From an uncultured Gemmatimonadales bacterium (GTDB taxonomy: Bacteria > Gemmatimonadota > Gemmatimonadetes > Longimicrobiales > Gaopeijiaceae), in contig CALFPJ010000046.1 in assembly GCA_937919655.1 (NCBI GenBank), positions 1-51,754 of the forward strand: a stretch of 51,754 bases of DNA. Direction: 5' to 3'. Under the pieces are notes generated by a model, which had not been told where the DNA came from, did no database searches, and saw nothing but the letters and a program-made list of their open reading frames with translations. The position numbers were made by a program, and so were the translations under genes. Numbering within the stretch: position 1 is the stretch's first letter; every line of letters starts with the position of its first letter. Below, piece after piece: positions 1 through 8,393 of this stretch.

Positions 1-134
1 ATCGCGCTTCCGTCGTCACGTGCCCGAATCCCGAGCAGCATGAGGAAGCCACCATTCGGCGACTCCATTTGAGCCCCTGCATAATACTTAGTAAGCAGCT
101 GCTTCTCGTTTTTCAGCCGCAGCGCATCAGCCAA
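1..134 (-). CDS. Partial unknown CDS running off the left edge
   Basis: A coherent leftward reading frame enters the window edge without a stop. It starts at a TTG (134-132) that follows an AGGGGG Shine-Dalgarno-like tract by about six bases, and an in-frame TAG lies just upstream. The visible peptide begins L-A-D-A-L-R-L-K-N-E-K and continues through a stretch containing K-Y-Y-A-G-A and N-G-G-F-L-M-L-L-G. It has the amino-acid balance of a real soluble protein, but I do not recognise a family. It lies downstream of the asparaginase on the same strand (about 50 bp away) and could be co-transcribed with it. It could also be a gene remnant; the rest lies outside the window. Confidence 0.4.
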   Translation of the reverse strand, partial: MADALRLKNEKQLLTKYYAGAQMESPNGGFLMLLGIRARDDGSA

Positions 135-186
135 TGCGCGCCCCCTTTTCTTCTAGTCACGGTGATCGAACTGTAGACGCGGTGGT

Positions 187-1287
187 CTACTGCGAACGCT
201 CGAAGAGATAGGCAGAGTCCTCAAGGCGTGAATTCCCAGCCACACTCACGGCAAACCGCGCGCCTGCGAACAGCGCCGCCCCACCAAATTCACCCTTCTT
301 GTTTACTGCGTAATAATTGACGCCGAAGTTCGGGCGTCCTTGGGCATCCTGCAGCCGCGGCTCGACCGTGACGTGCACGATACGCCGAAGCGCTTCGAGG
401 CACGCGTCCGTGGGATGCATGCCGCTGCGCATCATCTCGACAACGGTGTGGCTCCCACAGGTCTTGATCACGGCCTCACCTCTTCCCGTCGAACCGGCTG
501 CACCGACGTCGTTGTCGCAATACTGCCCGGCCCCAATGATGGGAGAATCGCCAACGCGGCCAGGAACCTTGTATGCCATGCCCGACGTCGTTGTCACTGA
601 GGAGATATCGCCATTGCTGTCGACGATGTCGCAGTTGATGGTTCCTTGGGGTCGATATCCGTCGTGGGAATCCACACGGGGATCGCCCCCAAAATCCTCC
701 GGAGCGCGCATCCGGCCAATCCGCTCCCCGGTCTGGTCCGGAGTCAGATAAAAGTCGCTCTCGTCGCGTTGGGCGCGCCACTCAACCCAACGACGTCGCG
801 ACTCTTCGGTCATGAGGTCTTCTACCTTATGACCCATGGATACCGCGAACCGCTGGGCTCCTTCCCCGACCAGCAAGTGATGGTCGGTATAGCGCATGAC
901 GTCCAGCGCCACCAACGAAGGTCTCTTGATCCCTTCTATCGCTCCCACCGCGCCTGCACCCCGAGTAGGGCCATGCATCAGGGAGGAATCGAGTTGGACG
1001 ACCCCGTCTGCGTTGGGGAGACCACCGAAGCCGACGGACGTGTCGGTAGGGTCCTCCTCGACCAGGTTAACCCCCCGGACCACAGCCTCGATCGTGCTGG
1101 CGCCGTCGGCAAGTTCCTGGATTGCCCGAGCCGCGGCTCCTAGCCCGTTCGCGGAGGCCACACACGTCGGTGTGACCCGCCGAATCACTACGTGCGGCGC
1201 CCCATGAAGCGACTTTGGGAAAACACCAAGGGCGGCGCTGGCGCCAACGCCAGCGGACGTCCTGATGAAATCTCGTCTAGTACTCAT
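187..1287 (-). CDS. Tat-exported asparaginase, N4-(beta-N-acetylglucosaminyl)-L-asparaginase / isoaspartyl peptidase family
   Basis: This is an N-terminal-nucleophile (Ntn) hydrolase of peptidase family T2, which hydrolyses glycosylasparagine or beta-aspartyl bonds after cleaving itself before a threonine. The protein opens with a twin-arginine signal (STRRDFIRTS followed by a hydrophobic stretch), so it is probably exported folded. The likely nucleophile is the Thr in the PQGTINCDIVD segment (about residue 216). Downstream the substrate-site motif RVGDSPIIGAG is followed by GAAGSTGRGE, both typical of aspartylglucosaminidases. About 366 residues is a normal proenzyme length. I chose ATG 1287 over GTG 1293 because AGGAGG (1298-1293) runs into the GTG but sits five bases from the ATG. 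Function is secure at family level; the exact substrate is not. Confidence 0.9.
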   Translation of the reverse strand: MSTRRDFIRTSAGVGASAALGVFPKSLHGAPHVVIRRVTPTCVASANGLGAAARAIQELADGASTIEAVVRGVNLVEEDPTDTSVGFGGLPNADGVVQLDSSLMHGPTRGAGAVGAIEGIKRPSLVALDVMRYTDHHLLVGEGAQRFAVSMGHKVEDLMTEESRRRWVEWRAQRDESDFYLTPDQTGERIGRMRAPEDFGGDPRVDSHDGYRPQGTINCDIVDSNGDISSVTTTSGMAYKVPGRVGDSPIIGAGQYCDNDVGAAGSTGRGEAVIKTCGSHTVVEMMRSGMHPTDACLEALRRIVHVTVEPRLQDAQGRPNFGVNYYAVNKKGEFGGAALFAGARFAVSVAGNSRLEDSAYLFERSQ

Positions 1288-1492
1288 GGCCACCTCCTGG
1301 CAACTCGACCCACAAACGGGCGGAATTATATGCGTGACGCCCGGGTTTCGCTACCCAAAAAGCGAACGAAATTGGGGCAATCGGTCGATTCTCCGTCGGG
1401 CTAGTCGAAGAAGGTGCCGGCGCGCCTGCCGAATCGGGACTCAACGGCCGCAGCCGGAGCGAAAGTTGGCACCGTCTCGGCGCGCCTTCTCC

Positions 1493-1530
1493 CAAAAAAT
1501 TGAAGCGGGAAGCCATCAAGGCTCCCCGCT
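1493..1530 (-). terminator. Rho-independent terminator (leftward)
   Basis: An 11-bp inverted repeat (1504-1514 with 1520-1530, one mismatch, five-base loop) is followed on the minus strand by a run of six T (complement of 1494-1499). It sits about 30 bp after the stop of the small gene at 1560-1817 and should end its transcript before the asparaginase gene. Confidence 0.75.
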
Positions 1531-1559
1531 CCGATTCCTACAAGACCCACACGGTGGAG

Positions 1560-1817
1560 TTAGACTGCAACCTCATCCAGCGTCTTGGCGGAACTGGCTG
1601 CGCCATGCGCGATGGCCGGGCGGCAGAACCGAATACCGATCTCATGAAGACCCTTGAGATCGCCATCGGTCAAATCGGGGAAGCGCTCGCCGATGTAATC
1701 GATGGTCTCATCCATCCAATGCGCCTGGTCGTCCAATGCAGCCTTCAGGACACCACAGCGATTGATATGGCTAAACAGCTCATCACGTGCTCGGTCCAGG
1801 AGTTTCTCTTTACCCAA
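1560..1817 (-). CDS. Small hypothetical protein, 85 aa
   Basis: An acidic 85-residue soluble protein that I do not recognise. It has a helical N-terminal half (GKEKLLDRARDELFSHINRCG), a DETIDYIGERFPDLTDGDL segment and a C-terminal alanine-rich end. No signal peptide or membrane segment is visible; two cysteines are present. It is judged real because a TTG start at 1817 is preceded by GGAGG (1827-1823) at five-base spacing, the composition is that of a folded protein, and a canonical terminator follows the stop. It appears to be a single-gene transcript between the asparaginase gene and the divergent hydantoinase-B gene. Confidence 0.65.
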   Translation of the reverse strand: MGKEKLLDRARDELFSHINRCGVLKAALDDQAHWMDETIDYIGERFPDLTDGDLKGLHEIGIRFCRPAIAHGAASSAKTLDEVAV

Positions 1818-2049
1818 GTCAGCCTCCGTTTATTGTTTGTGTGCGCACGCATTCCGCGCGCCTCTTGATACTTGCTCTCTACGACAGCCCTATAACGTAA
1901 ACTCGATACCCCTCCCCTACCAAACTCGGAGGGCCCCAACTCGCTCCAGCCCAGGGCGGACATTTGCGACGAGAGGCCATCTCTATCAAGGTGACACCGT
2001 CGGCGCCAGTTCCGCTGAACGCACATTTCCTACCACCGACTAGGCATCC

Positions 2050-3663
2050 GTGACTGAATCCTCCGCACCCGACGCGGTAGCACTCGAGATTTTTCGGCAC
2101 CTGTTCACCGCGCTGGCGGAAGAAATGGGCGCGGCACTCAAACGCGCGTCATTTTCCCCGAACATAAAAGAACGGCGCGACTACTCGTGCGCATTGTTCA
2201 GCCCTCAAGTCGCCGCAGTGTCGCTTGGCGATCACATGCCGGTACACCTCGGCGCCATGCCTATGAGCGTGGAGGCGGCCATTGCTGAGTTGGGGCTGCT
2301 CGAGCCTGGGGACGTCGCATGCTTGAACGACCCCTTCAAGGGCGGCACCCATCTGCCGGACATCACGCTGATCTCAGCGGTTCACGCGAGCACGGGGCGA
2401 CTACTCGGATACGTCGCCTCCCGGGCACACCATAGCGACGTGGGCGGATCCACCCCCGGGTCGATGCCACTGGCGCGTGAGATTTTCGAGGAGGGGATAC
2501 GAATTCCGCCTGTCCGACTCTACACGGCGGCGGGTCGCAACGAGGACCTGTGGCGGATGTTGCTGGCCAACGTGCGCACGCCCGAGGAGCGCGGTGGCGA
2601 CCTAGACGCCCAGCTCGCTGCACTCCACACGGGGCGCACCCGCCTGCTCGAGATCGCAGAGCGCCGAGGTATCGATGAGACCCTCGCCGCTATGGATGCC
2701 CTGATCGGCTACGCCGACCGCCTGGTAGAGGCCGGCCTTCATATGATTCCCGACGGCCGTTATGAGGCTGAGGACGCGATCCAGGACGACGGCTTCGGTT
2801 CGGGCCCGGTACCCATTCGGGCGGCGCTCACCATTGCCGGATCGAAGCTCACTGTCGACTTCGCGGGGACGTCACCGCAGGTGCCTGGTGGCGTGAATGC
2901 TGTGGCTGCTATCACGTCGTCCGCGACGCGGTACGTCGTCCGCTGCGTCGTCGAGGCGCTGTTGGGCGAGCCACTCCCGGCGGGAGGAGGATCGATGACG
3001 GCGGTTAAGTTGTTACTTCCGGAGGGCTCCGTGGTGAACGCGGCACCCCCCGCGTCTGTCGCAGCCGGCAACGTAGAGACCAGTCAACGGATTACCGACG
3101 TCCTCCTCCAAGCCTTCGGAGTCGCATTGCCGGACCTCATGCCCGCCATGTCCCAGGGGACGATGAACAACACGACCGTGGGCGGAATTGACCCGCGCAG
3201 TGGCGCTCCATTCGCCTACTACGAGACCGTGGGCGGCGGTATGGGCGCCGGGCCGACTGGGCCAGGACTGTCCGGGGTGCACTGTCACATGTCGAATTCC
3301 CTCAACACACCGATCGAAGCCCTCGAACACGCCTATCCCTATCGAGTGACCGAGTACGGCATTCGTCGCGGGTCCGGTGGGAAGGGCCGGCACCGCGGTG
3401 GAGACGGCCTGAGGCGGGACCTTATGCTGCTTGGCCCCGCTCGCGTCGTACTTCTGACCGAACGACGTGACGCCGGCCCTCCCGGAGCCCGGGGTGGAGA
3501 GGCCGGAGCTCCGGGCGAGAACGTCCTGATCCATGGAGGGGTAGAGCATCACCTTCCGAGCAAGACGACCTTTTCCGTCGAACCGGGTGACGTAATCAGC
3601 ATTCGTTCACCGGGCGGTGGTGGATGGGGCTCTCCCGACGACTCTCACCACGAAGACCCATGA
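2050..3663 (+). CDS. hyuB: Hydantoinase B / 5-oxoprolinase B-type subunit
   Basis: A member of the HyuB family, the B subunit of ATP-dependent N-methylhydantoin amidohydrolases, acetophenone-carboxylase-like enzymes and 5-oxoprolinases. At 537 residues it has normal length and the expected landmarks: DHMPVHLGAMP near the N-terminus, a FKGGTHLPDITL segment, an SRAHHSDVGG motif, the internal TMNNTTVGG element and the terminal glycine-rich SPGGGGWGSP. The start is GTG 2050. The family normally works with a HyuA-type ATPase subunit encoded next door, but none is present on either side here. The gene is translationally coupled through ATGA to the following small gene. Substrate cannot be inferred. 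Confidence 0.9.
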   Translation: MTESSAPDAVALEIFRHLFTALAEEMGAALKRASFSPNIKERRDYSCALFSPQVAAVSLGDHMPVHLGAMPMSVEAAIAELGLLEPGDVACLNDPFKGGTHLPDITLISAVHASTGRLLGYVASRAHHSDVGGSTPGSMPLAREIFEEGIRIPPVRLYTAAGRNEDLWRMLLANVRTPEERGGDLDAQLAALHTGRTRLLEIAERRGIDETLAAMDALIGYADRLVEAGLHMIPDGRYEAEDAIQDDGFGSGPVPIRAALTIAGSKLTVDFAGTSPQVPGGVNAVAAITSSATRYVVRCVVEALLGEPLPAGGGSMTAVKLLLPEGSVVNAAPPASVAAGNVETSQRITDVLLQAFGVALPDLMPAMSQGTMNNTTVGGIDPRSGAPFAYYETVGGGMGAGPTGPGLSGVHCHMSNSLNTPIEALEHAYPYRVTEYGIRRGSGGKGRHRGGDGLRRDLMLLGPARVVLLTERRDAGPPGARGGEAGAPGENVLIHGGVEHHLPSKTTFSVEPGDVISIRSPGGGGWGSPDDSHHEDP

Positions 3664-4079
3664 GCTGTACGCTGCGCTTCGCCGCTGTTTGTAACGACGC
3701 CCGACCGACCCCAGACGGGAAGATCGACATCCACGGCATCTACCACGACCTGTCGGCTCCAGGCTTTCCCGCAAAGCAGGACAACCTGGTGTTGGTTGTC
3801 GTCCTGGAATGGGATCGCTCCGACCACGGCCGCTACATCTTCAAGGCCGACCTCGAGGACGACGAAGGCAACATCTCTCTCACTGTCGAAGGCGAGACCG
3901 AAGTGGTTCAGCCTGAGGAGGGGAGTCCGCCGGCACGCTCTCAACTCATCATGCCTCTGGATGGCGTGGTCTTCCCACACGCCGGGCAATACACGTTCCG
4001 CGTGAAAGTAAAGGGCGAAACGCTGGACGGACCCGGCATCTTTTTGATTGAAGCGCCCGGGGGGTCAGTCGAGGCGTGA
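3660..4079 (+). CDS. DUF6941-like small protein
   Basis: A 139-residue protein starting at ATG 3660, whose start codon overlaps the hyuB stop (ATGA), so the two are translationally coupled. It opens with L-R-F-A-A-V-C-N-D-A and a G-K-I-D-I-H-G-I-Y-H segment, the pattern I associate with DUF6941 (short beta-rich proteins beginning with an AxxCDxA element). A VFPHAGQYTFRV strand follows near the C-terminus, as expected of a beta-sandwich. No signal peptide or membrane segment is visible. An upstream in-frame start at 3624 lies inside hyuB and is less likely. The coupling suggests a partner or regulator role, but this is inference and the biochemical function is unknown. Confidence 0.7.
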   Translation: MSCTLRFAAVCNDARPTPDGKIDIHGIYHDLSAPGFPAKQDNLVLVVVLEWDRSDHGRYIFKADLEDDEGNISLTVEGETEVVQPEEGSPPARSQLIMPLDGVVFPHAGQYTFRVKVKGETLDGPGIFLIEAPGGSVEA

Positions 4080-4087
4080 CGTTCCAC

Positions 4088-4099
4088 GCCACCGCGGTG
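4088..4099. other. 12-bp perfect palindrome
   Basis: The 87-bp gap between the DUF6941-like gene and the Kdo-kinase-like gene contains CCACCGCGGTGG followed by a run of G. It could act as a weak hairpin or protein site. There is no T tract, so it is not a convincing terminator. Confidence 0.3.
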
Positions 4100-4166
4100 G
4101 GGGGGGACCTAGTCTGCGCATTCCGTATACCGGCGGGAGGCTGAAGCGCGTGCGCCTCTCCGGCCA

Positions 4167-4940
4167 ATGACCGAGCATCTACTCCCCGACGGCTACGTGG
4201 CCCTCGACTCTACCGAGGCGAATGGCTTCGCTCTTGTGGCCACATCCCATTGGGGCGCAGGGGTGTTGGCCTCGGCGAAGACGCTACACGCCTGGGCTGC
4301 AGGGGCAGAGGGTGCCGAAGCGTTCACCGGGCGTGGCACCGTCTACGCTGTGCCAGCAGCAGCAGCCGGTCCGGACGATCGTGCACGCTGGGCAGTGCGA
4401 CACTACCGGCGCGGGGGGGCCATCGCAGCGCATCTCGGGGATCGATATCTCGCGAGCAACGAGACCCGACCACGCATCGAGTTGGCGGCAAGCGTCGTCG
4501 CCCGCGCCAGAGGCGTGCCGACGCCCGCCGTGGTCGCGGGCACGTGCTACCCGGCAGGGATGTTCTACCGGGCCGACTTGGTCACGGAGTTGATCCCTGA
4601 CGCAGCAAGCCTCGCCGCGCTCGTTCACTCGTCGGGGCTTACCGACTCCCAGCGCAACGCGCTCCTGGGATCTGCAGGGCGACTGGTGCGAGTCATGGAG
4701 GAGGCTGGGATCGCGCACGCCGACCTCAACGCGATGAACATCCTCGTCGAACACGGCAGTGGGAAAGCCCACGTCATCGACCTGGACCGCTGCAGAATCA
4801 TCTCGCGGCAGTCACCTTCAGGTGACTCGATGAGGCGGCGGCTGGAGCGGTCGCTTTTGAAGGTCGGCGCTGCCGCCGACTGCGAACTGGCCGCGGACGC
4901 GTGGCAGGCACTCCGCGCGGGCTTCGAGACGCCGCCATGA
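4167..4940 (+). CDS. kdkA: Kdo kinase-like LPS core kinase
   Basis: A 257-residue lipopolysaccharide kinase of the KdkA/WaaP (Kdo/WaaP kinase) group, which phosphorylates Kdo or heptose of the inner core at the cytoplasmic face of the inner membrane. Visible motifs are a GRGTVYAVP nucleotide-loop region (about 55-63), RHYRRGG (about 78-84, holding the basic/lysine-equivalent region), the catalytic-loop HADLNAMNIL (about 184-193) and the metal-binding DLD (about 205-207, DFG equivalent). Its stop overlaps the start of the downstream heptosyltransferase gene (ATGA), which fits an LPS-core operon. KdkA is the best match; WaaP-like specificity is the alternative. Confidence 0.85.
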   Translation: MTEHLLPDGYVALDSTEANGFALVATSHWGAGVLASAKTLHAWAAGAEGAEAFTGRGTVYAVPAAAAGPDDRARWAVRHYRRGGAIAAHLGDRYLASNETRPRIELAASVVARARGVPTPAVVAGTCYPAGMFYRADLVTELIPDAASLAALVHSSGLTDSQRNALLGSAGRLVRVMEEAGIAHADLNAMNILVEHGSGKAHVIDLDRCRIISRQSPSGDSMRRRLERSLLKVGAAADCELAADAWQALRAGFETPP

Positions 4941-6004
4941 GCGCGGGATGGCAGGGGCCTCCCCCGCGCGAGATCTGCATTGTCATGCTCTCCGCGATCG
5001 GAGATGCGGTGCAGGTGCTGCCTGTAGCCCACGCCCTGAAACGGGCTTGGCCCGACTGCCGCATCACATGGGTTATTCAGCCGGTGCCCCACCTGCTTGT
5101 GAAAGACCATCCCGCGATCGATGAATTCGTGGTATTCCAGCGGAGGAAGGGCTTCAAGGCCATCGCGGGTTTTCTGGAGTTGCGTTCCGCGCTGGCGGGC
5201 CGGCACTTCGATCTACTCCTTGGACTTCAGGTCTACTTCAAGGCCGGCCTCATCACCGCCATGACGAGCGCCCGCGTGAAGCTCGGCTTCGACCGGTTGA
5301 GGGCCCGCGACGCTCAGTGGCTCTTCACCAACCGCAAAATTCCGGCCAGTGGACAGCACCACGTGCAGGATCAGTACTTCGAATTCGTTCGCGATCTCGG
5401 CATAGACCCGGAGCCAGTCGTCTATGACATCCGAGTCTCGGGCTCTGAGCGCGAGGCCCAGCGCGATTTCTTCGCCGCGTTGGACCGGCCGGCGTGCGCG
5501 GTGGTGGTCGGGACGAGTAAGCCTGAGAAGAATTGGACGGTGGAGGGTTACGCGAGGGTTCTGGAACACGTCGAGTCAGAGCACGGCATGCGACCGATCT
5601 TGATCGGGGGCCCGTCGTCGATTGAGCGGGACTTAGCAGATCGGGTACTCGCGGCGACCCAGGCGACCGTGATCGACGCTCTTGGCGACGACCTGCGCAA
5701 ACTGGTTTGGATCGTGGAAGGGAGCGCACTCGTGATCAGTCCCGACACTGGGCCGTTGCACATCGCCCGCGCGCTCGAGACGCCGGTCGTCGGGCTCTAC
5801 GGATATACCAACCCGAAACGATCTGGACCTTACCAGAAATTCCAAGATCTCGTGGTCGATGGATACGCCGCGTACCCAGGCGAGGACTACCCCATTGAAC
5901 ACGCTTATAGAGATGGAATGGAACGGATTACAGTGGACCGCGTGTTGGAGAAAGTCTCACTCGCGGTCGAGCGGTACGTGGGCAAAAAATCGAACGACTT
6001 GTAG
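4937..6004 (+). CDS. Glycosyltransferase family 9 (heptosyltransferase-like)
   Basis: A 355-residue GT9 enzyme of the ADP-heptose:LPS heptosyltransferase group, which adds sugars to the LPS inner core on the cytoplasmic side. It starts I-C-I-V-M-L-S-A-I-G-D-A-V (the S-A-x-G-D nucleotide-sugar loop of GT9) and has the C-terminal donor-site segment PDTGPLHIARALETPVVGLYG, closely matching WaaF/WaaC. ATG 4937 overlaps the stop of the Kdo-kinase-like gene; an in-frame start at 4901 lies inside that gene and is less likely. An AGGAGG at 6003-6008 overlapping its own stop belonged to the now broken Rieske/ThDP gene downstream. Confidence 0.9.
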   Translation: MSAGWQGPPPREICIVMLSAIGDAVQVLPVAHALKRAWPDCRITWVIQPVPHLLVKDHPAIDEFVVFQRRKGFKAIAGFLELRSALAGRHFDLLLGLQVYFKAGLITAMTSARVKLGFDRLRARDAQWLFTNRKIPASGQHHVQDQYFEFVRDLGIDPEPVVYDIRVSGSEREAQRDFFAALDRPACAVVVGTSKPEKNWTVEGYARVLEHVESEHGMRPILIGGPSSIERDLADRVLAATQATVIDALGDDLRKLVWIVEGSALVISPDTGPLHIARALETPVVGLYGYTNPKRSGPYQKFQDLVVDGYAAYPGEDYPIEHAYRDGMERITVDRVLEKVSLAVERYVGKKSNDL

Positions 6005-6012
6005 GAGGACGT

Positions 6013-6305
6013 ACGTCAGACTCCGGCACGGACCAAGGCACCCAAGAATTTGCATGGGAGAAGGTTCTTGGACCCGACGATCTCCCAGAGGGGCCAAGTA
6101 GGGTCCGTGACATGTCACCTCTCCACCGTCTCCACGACCCAGACACGAAGGCAAGTACGCGGCCCTCGACAAAAAATGCCCGCACAGGGGCGCCCCATGA
6201 ACTCGGGTTACGAGCAAGGCAGAGCTTGCCCCCGCACTCCTGCGAGCCCTTGACCACATCGGTCCGGCGCCGGTCGTGATCATGACAGACTCCCAACTGA
6301 TTTAG
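6013..6305 (+). pseudogene. Remnant of a Rieske-domain thiamine-diphosphate enzyme (internally deleted)
   Basis: No full frame exists here, but three pieces read as one known architecture. First, directly after an AGGAGG (6003-6008), an ACG at the expected start position leads into S-D-S-G-T-D-Q-G-T-Q-E-F-A-W-E-K-V-L. Then, in another frame, HEGKYAALDKKCPHRGAP carries the first Rieske iron-sulfur motif CPH. After a TGA, in the same frame, K-A-E-L-A-P-A-L-L-R-A-L-D-H followed by PVVIMTDSQLI and TAG resembles the extreme C-terminus of acetolactate-synthase/pyruvate-oxidase-type ThDP proteins. The second Rieske motif and the entire ThDP body (well over a kilobase) are missing. So the start codon is changed, at least one frameshift has occurred and the middle is deleted. 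Family assignment is from recalled motif patterns. Confidence 0.7.
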
Positions 6306-6313
6306 GAATAGAA

Positions 6314-7171
6314 ATGACGCAAGTGGACGCCTGGACCGGGCTCGGACTTCTTGCTCCGGCCGACCTCAAGGACGCGGCCCTCCAGCTACACTGGGCGGTC
6401 CAATATCTCGCCGCGGCCGGACAGACGTTTTCCGAGCCACAGCCTAACGACAGTCATAGGACTGCGACGTGGAACGCAGAACGCCGTGAGTTCGTGAGCG
6501 CCCAGTTCGCGGGCCCCTACCCGTTCCGAGTCGCTCTGCGACCCGCAGACCTCACGCTTCAACTCTTGGACCGTACCACCGAGCCCCTCGGGACATTTTC
6601 CCTCGCCGGCAAGCCGCGCGAGGAAGGCTTCGAGTGGCTGCAGCAGGGCCTGTCCAACTACATGGGGCGACTCCCTGTGATTGATCGGCCCGCCTATGAC
6701 ATGCCAGCACACCCTGTCGGCACGGGGGCTCCATTTTCGCACGGGCTCGACGTCGGCCTCGGCGTCCTAAGCGCGATGTACGAGTCAGCGGCGGAGATCC
6801 TGACCCTCGTGAACGACGGAGACGAGTCGGCTTCGACCGTCCGTTGTTGGCCACACCATTTCGACATCGCCACGCTGCTGACCGTTGAATCGAATGCGGC
6901 AGGTGAGGCGACAAAAACGGTAGGAGTGGGTATGGCCCCTATGGGTGGCGGCTACGACGGCTGGTATTGGTACGTGTCGCCTTGGCCGAGCCCGAAGCCC
7001 GAGGCACTACCGCCCTTGGAAGGGCCTGGTGGCTGGCACACCGAGGAGTGGGTCGGGGCGGTTCTCACGGGAGACGCCCTCGTTGCGATGGACCCTTCGT
7101 TTCGTGAGCCCGCGGTGAGGAAGTTCGTGGATGTATCGGTGGCGGCGTCTCGTTCGGCGTTGGGGGCCTAG
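6314..7171 (+). CDS. Conserved hypothetical protein, 285 aa
   Basis: A soluble 285-residue protein without signal peptide or membrane segments. The N-terminal part contains a W-T-G-L-G-L-L-A motif, and the C-terminal half holds RCWPHHFDIATLL and a G-Y-D-G-W-Y-W-Y-V-S-P-W-P stretch. These aromatic/histidine clusters look like a conserved pocket. I recall similar W-P-H-H-F-D proteins as uncharacterised families in several phyla but cannot name one with certainty. ATG 6314 lies eight bases after an AGGAAT, immediately behind the Rieske/ThDP remnant with which it was probably once co-transcribed. Its TAG stop shares the CTAG tetranucleotide (7168-7171) with the stop of the convergent lipoprotein gene. 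Confidence 0.7.
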   Translation: MTQVDAWTGLGLLAPADLKDAALQLHWAVQYLAAAGQTFSEPQPNDSHRTATWNAERREFVSAQFAGPYPFRVALRPADLTLQLLDRTTEPLGTFSLAGKPREEGFEWLQQGLSNYMGRLPVIDRPAYDMPAHPVGTGAPFSHGLDVGLGVLSAMYESAAEILTLVNDGDESASTVRCWPHHFDIATLLTVESNAAGEATKTVGVGMAPMGGGYDGWYWYVSPWPSPKPEALPPLEGPGGWHTEEWVGAVLTGDALVAMDPSFREPAVRKFVDVSVAASRSALGA

Positions 7172-7617
7172 GGGGACTGCGGCTCACGCTCTAGTCGGAG
7201 TGTGACCAAGTAGTCACCGGCGAGTATCGCCTGCGTCGACACCGGATACGGGGTTACGTCCACCAAGGTGACCCTGATTCCGTTCCACTCCGCCACACGG
7301 GGCTCCAATGCAGTGTTCAGCAGCAATGTGGACGTCGGGCCGCTTCCAGCCGCGATCCCCAGCTCAACCTTCGCGTTGCCCTCCCAAACACAGACTACGT
7401 CCGAGGGGCATCGCGAATCCTCGGCCACGGCGGCCAGACTCACGCGCAGGACTGTACCCGGGACGAGAAGGTCCTCGCCCTGCTGGAGCGTGACTTCAAC
7501 AGGGCCTGTGACGAACGCGCTCGAGAGATCCACATCCGGTCCCGTGCTCGACCCACACCCAGTGAGGAGCAAGACCCCCACGACAAATAACCCGTTTCTC
7601 AACACCCACCACCTCAT
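7168..7617 (-). CDS. Small lipoprotein, unknown function
   Basis: A 149-residue predicted lipoprotein. A short positive N-terminus and hydrophobic stretch lead into the lipobox LLTGC with Cys21 as the lipidation site. The mature part is beta-rich and contains the cysteine pair of a S-R-C-P-S-D-V-V-C-V-W-E-G-N-A motif, which recurs in small secreted or lipoprotein domains of unknown function and probably forms a disulfide. It is convergent with the preceding gene, sharing the stop-codon tetranucleotide, and is transcribed alone. No function can be assigned. Confidence 0.75.
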   Translation of the reverse strand: MRWWVLRNGLFVVGVLLLTGCGSSTGPDVDLSSAFVTGPVEVTLQQGEDLLVPGTVLRVSLAAVAEDSRCPSDVVCVWEGNAKVELGIAAGSGPTSTLLLNTALEPRVAEWNGIRVTLVDVTPYPVSTQAILAGDYLVTLRLEREPQSP

Positions 7618-7827
7618 GGCTCTGGCAATCCCGTGTCCGTGAATCCGTACGCTCTATGAACGATTCAGTTTCGCCGCATGTGACACCGTTCGGACGAGGC
7701 GAGGCCCACGGTCAGGAACGCACGGCCTCCGCTGGGTGTTTCAGCCCGCAGCAGCAGAAGAATTTCGGCCCCGCCCGTGTGACAGCGGTTTTGAACACTC
7801 CCCTCCGAGGTGGTTCACCTGATCGCC

Positions 7828-8373
7828 ATGAAATTCGATCGCCACGTCGCTCTTGCGGCACTAGTGCTGAGTGGATCGGCCCTTCTTTCCCAGCCGGGAG
7901 CGAGCCAGGCACCGCCAGGTGGGACCGAGCACGCTGGCGACGTGATCATGATGGCGCTCCCGGTCCTGGCCGTCGGCACCACACTCGCGCTGGAGGACCA
8001 CCGGGGTAGCCGTCAGTTCCTCATCGGCTTCGTGGCGAACGCGAGTGTCACGGCGGGACTGAAGATCCTTATCTCCAAGGATAGGCCCGACGGGTCGGAT
8101 GACGACTCGTTTCCTTCGGGACACACTTCGATCGCATTTCAAAGTGCGTCATTCATCCACCTGCGGTACGGACTCCGCTACGGGGCACCGGCCTATGCAG
8201 CGGCCGCCCTCGTCGGCCACAGCCGGGTGCATAGCCGTCGCCACTTCGTCGAGGATGTGGTGGTTGGCGCGATGATCGGCACGGTGAGTTCGCTCCTCTC
8301 CACCGCCCGGCTCCAGCCCCGTCTTCTGGTGAACACCGGAGGCGTCGGTCTGGGGGCGACGCTTCACTTCTGA
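7828..8373 (+). CDS. PAP2-family phosphatase
   Basis: A membrane-associated type-2 phosphatidic-acid phosphatase/acid phosphatase. The three family motifs are present in order: KILISKDRP (KxxxxxxRP), FPSGHTS (PSGH) and S-R-V-H-S-R-R-H-F-V-E-D (SRxxxxxHxxxD). Together they supply the phosphate pocket, the proton donor and the nucleophilic histidine, on the periplasmic face. The N-terminus is a signal-peptide-like MKFDRHVALAALVLSG ending near GASQA. I prefer ATG 7828 (181 aa) for this reason; an in-frame GTG at 7810 would add six residues. Substrate (phosphatidate, undecaprenyl diphosphate or lipid A) is not resolvable from sequence. It ends about 20 bp before the convergent methyltransferase gene. 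Confidence 0.85.
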   Translation: MKFDRHVALAALVLSGSALLSQPGASQAPPGGTEHAGDVIMMALPVLAVGTTLALEDHRGSRQFLIGFVANASVTAGLKILISKDRPDGSDDDSFPSGHTSIAFQSASFIHLRYGLRYGAPAYAAAALVGHSRVHSRRHFVEDVVVGAMIGTVSSLLSTARLQPRLLVNTGGVGLGATLHF

Positions 8374-8393
8374 CTCCGGACACTAGGGCCGTC

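Noticed and set aside
6050..6253. 67-codon open frame as a small gene
   Set aside because: It reads out of frame through the Rieske/ThDP remnant; the meaningful peptide pieces lie in the other two frames.
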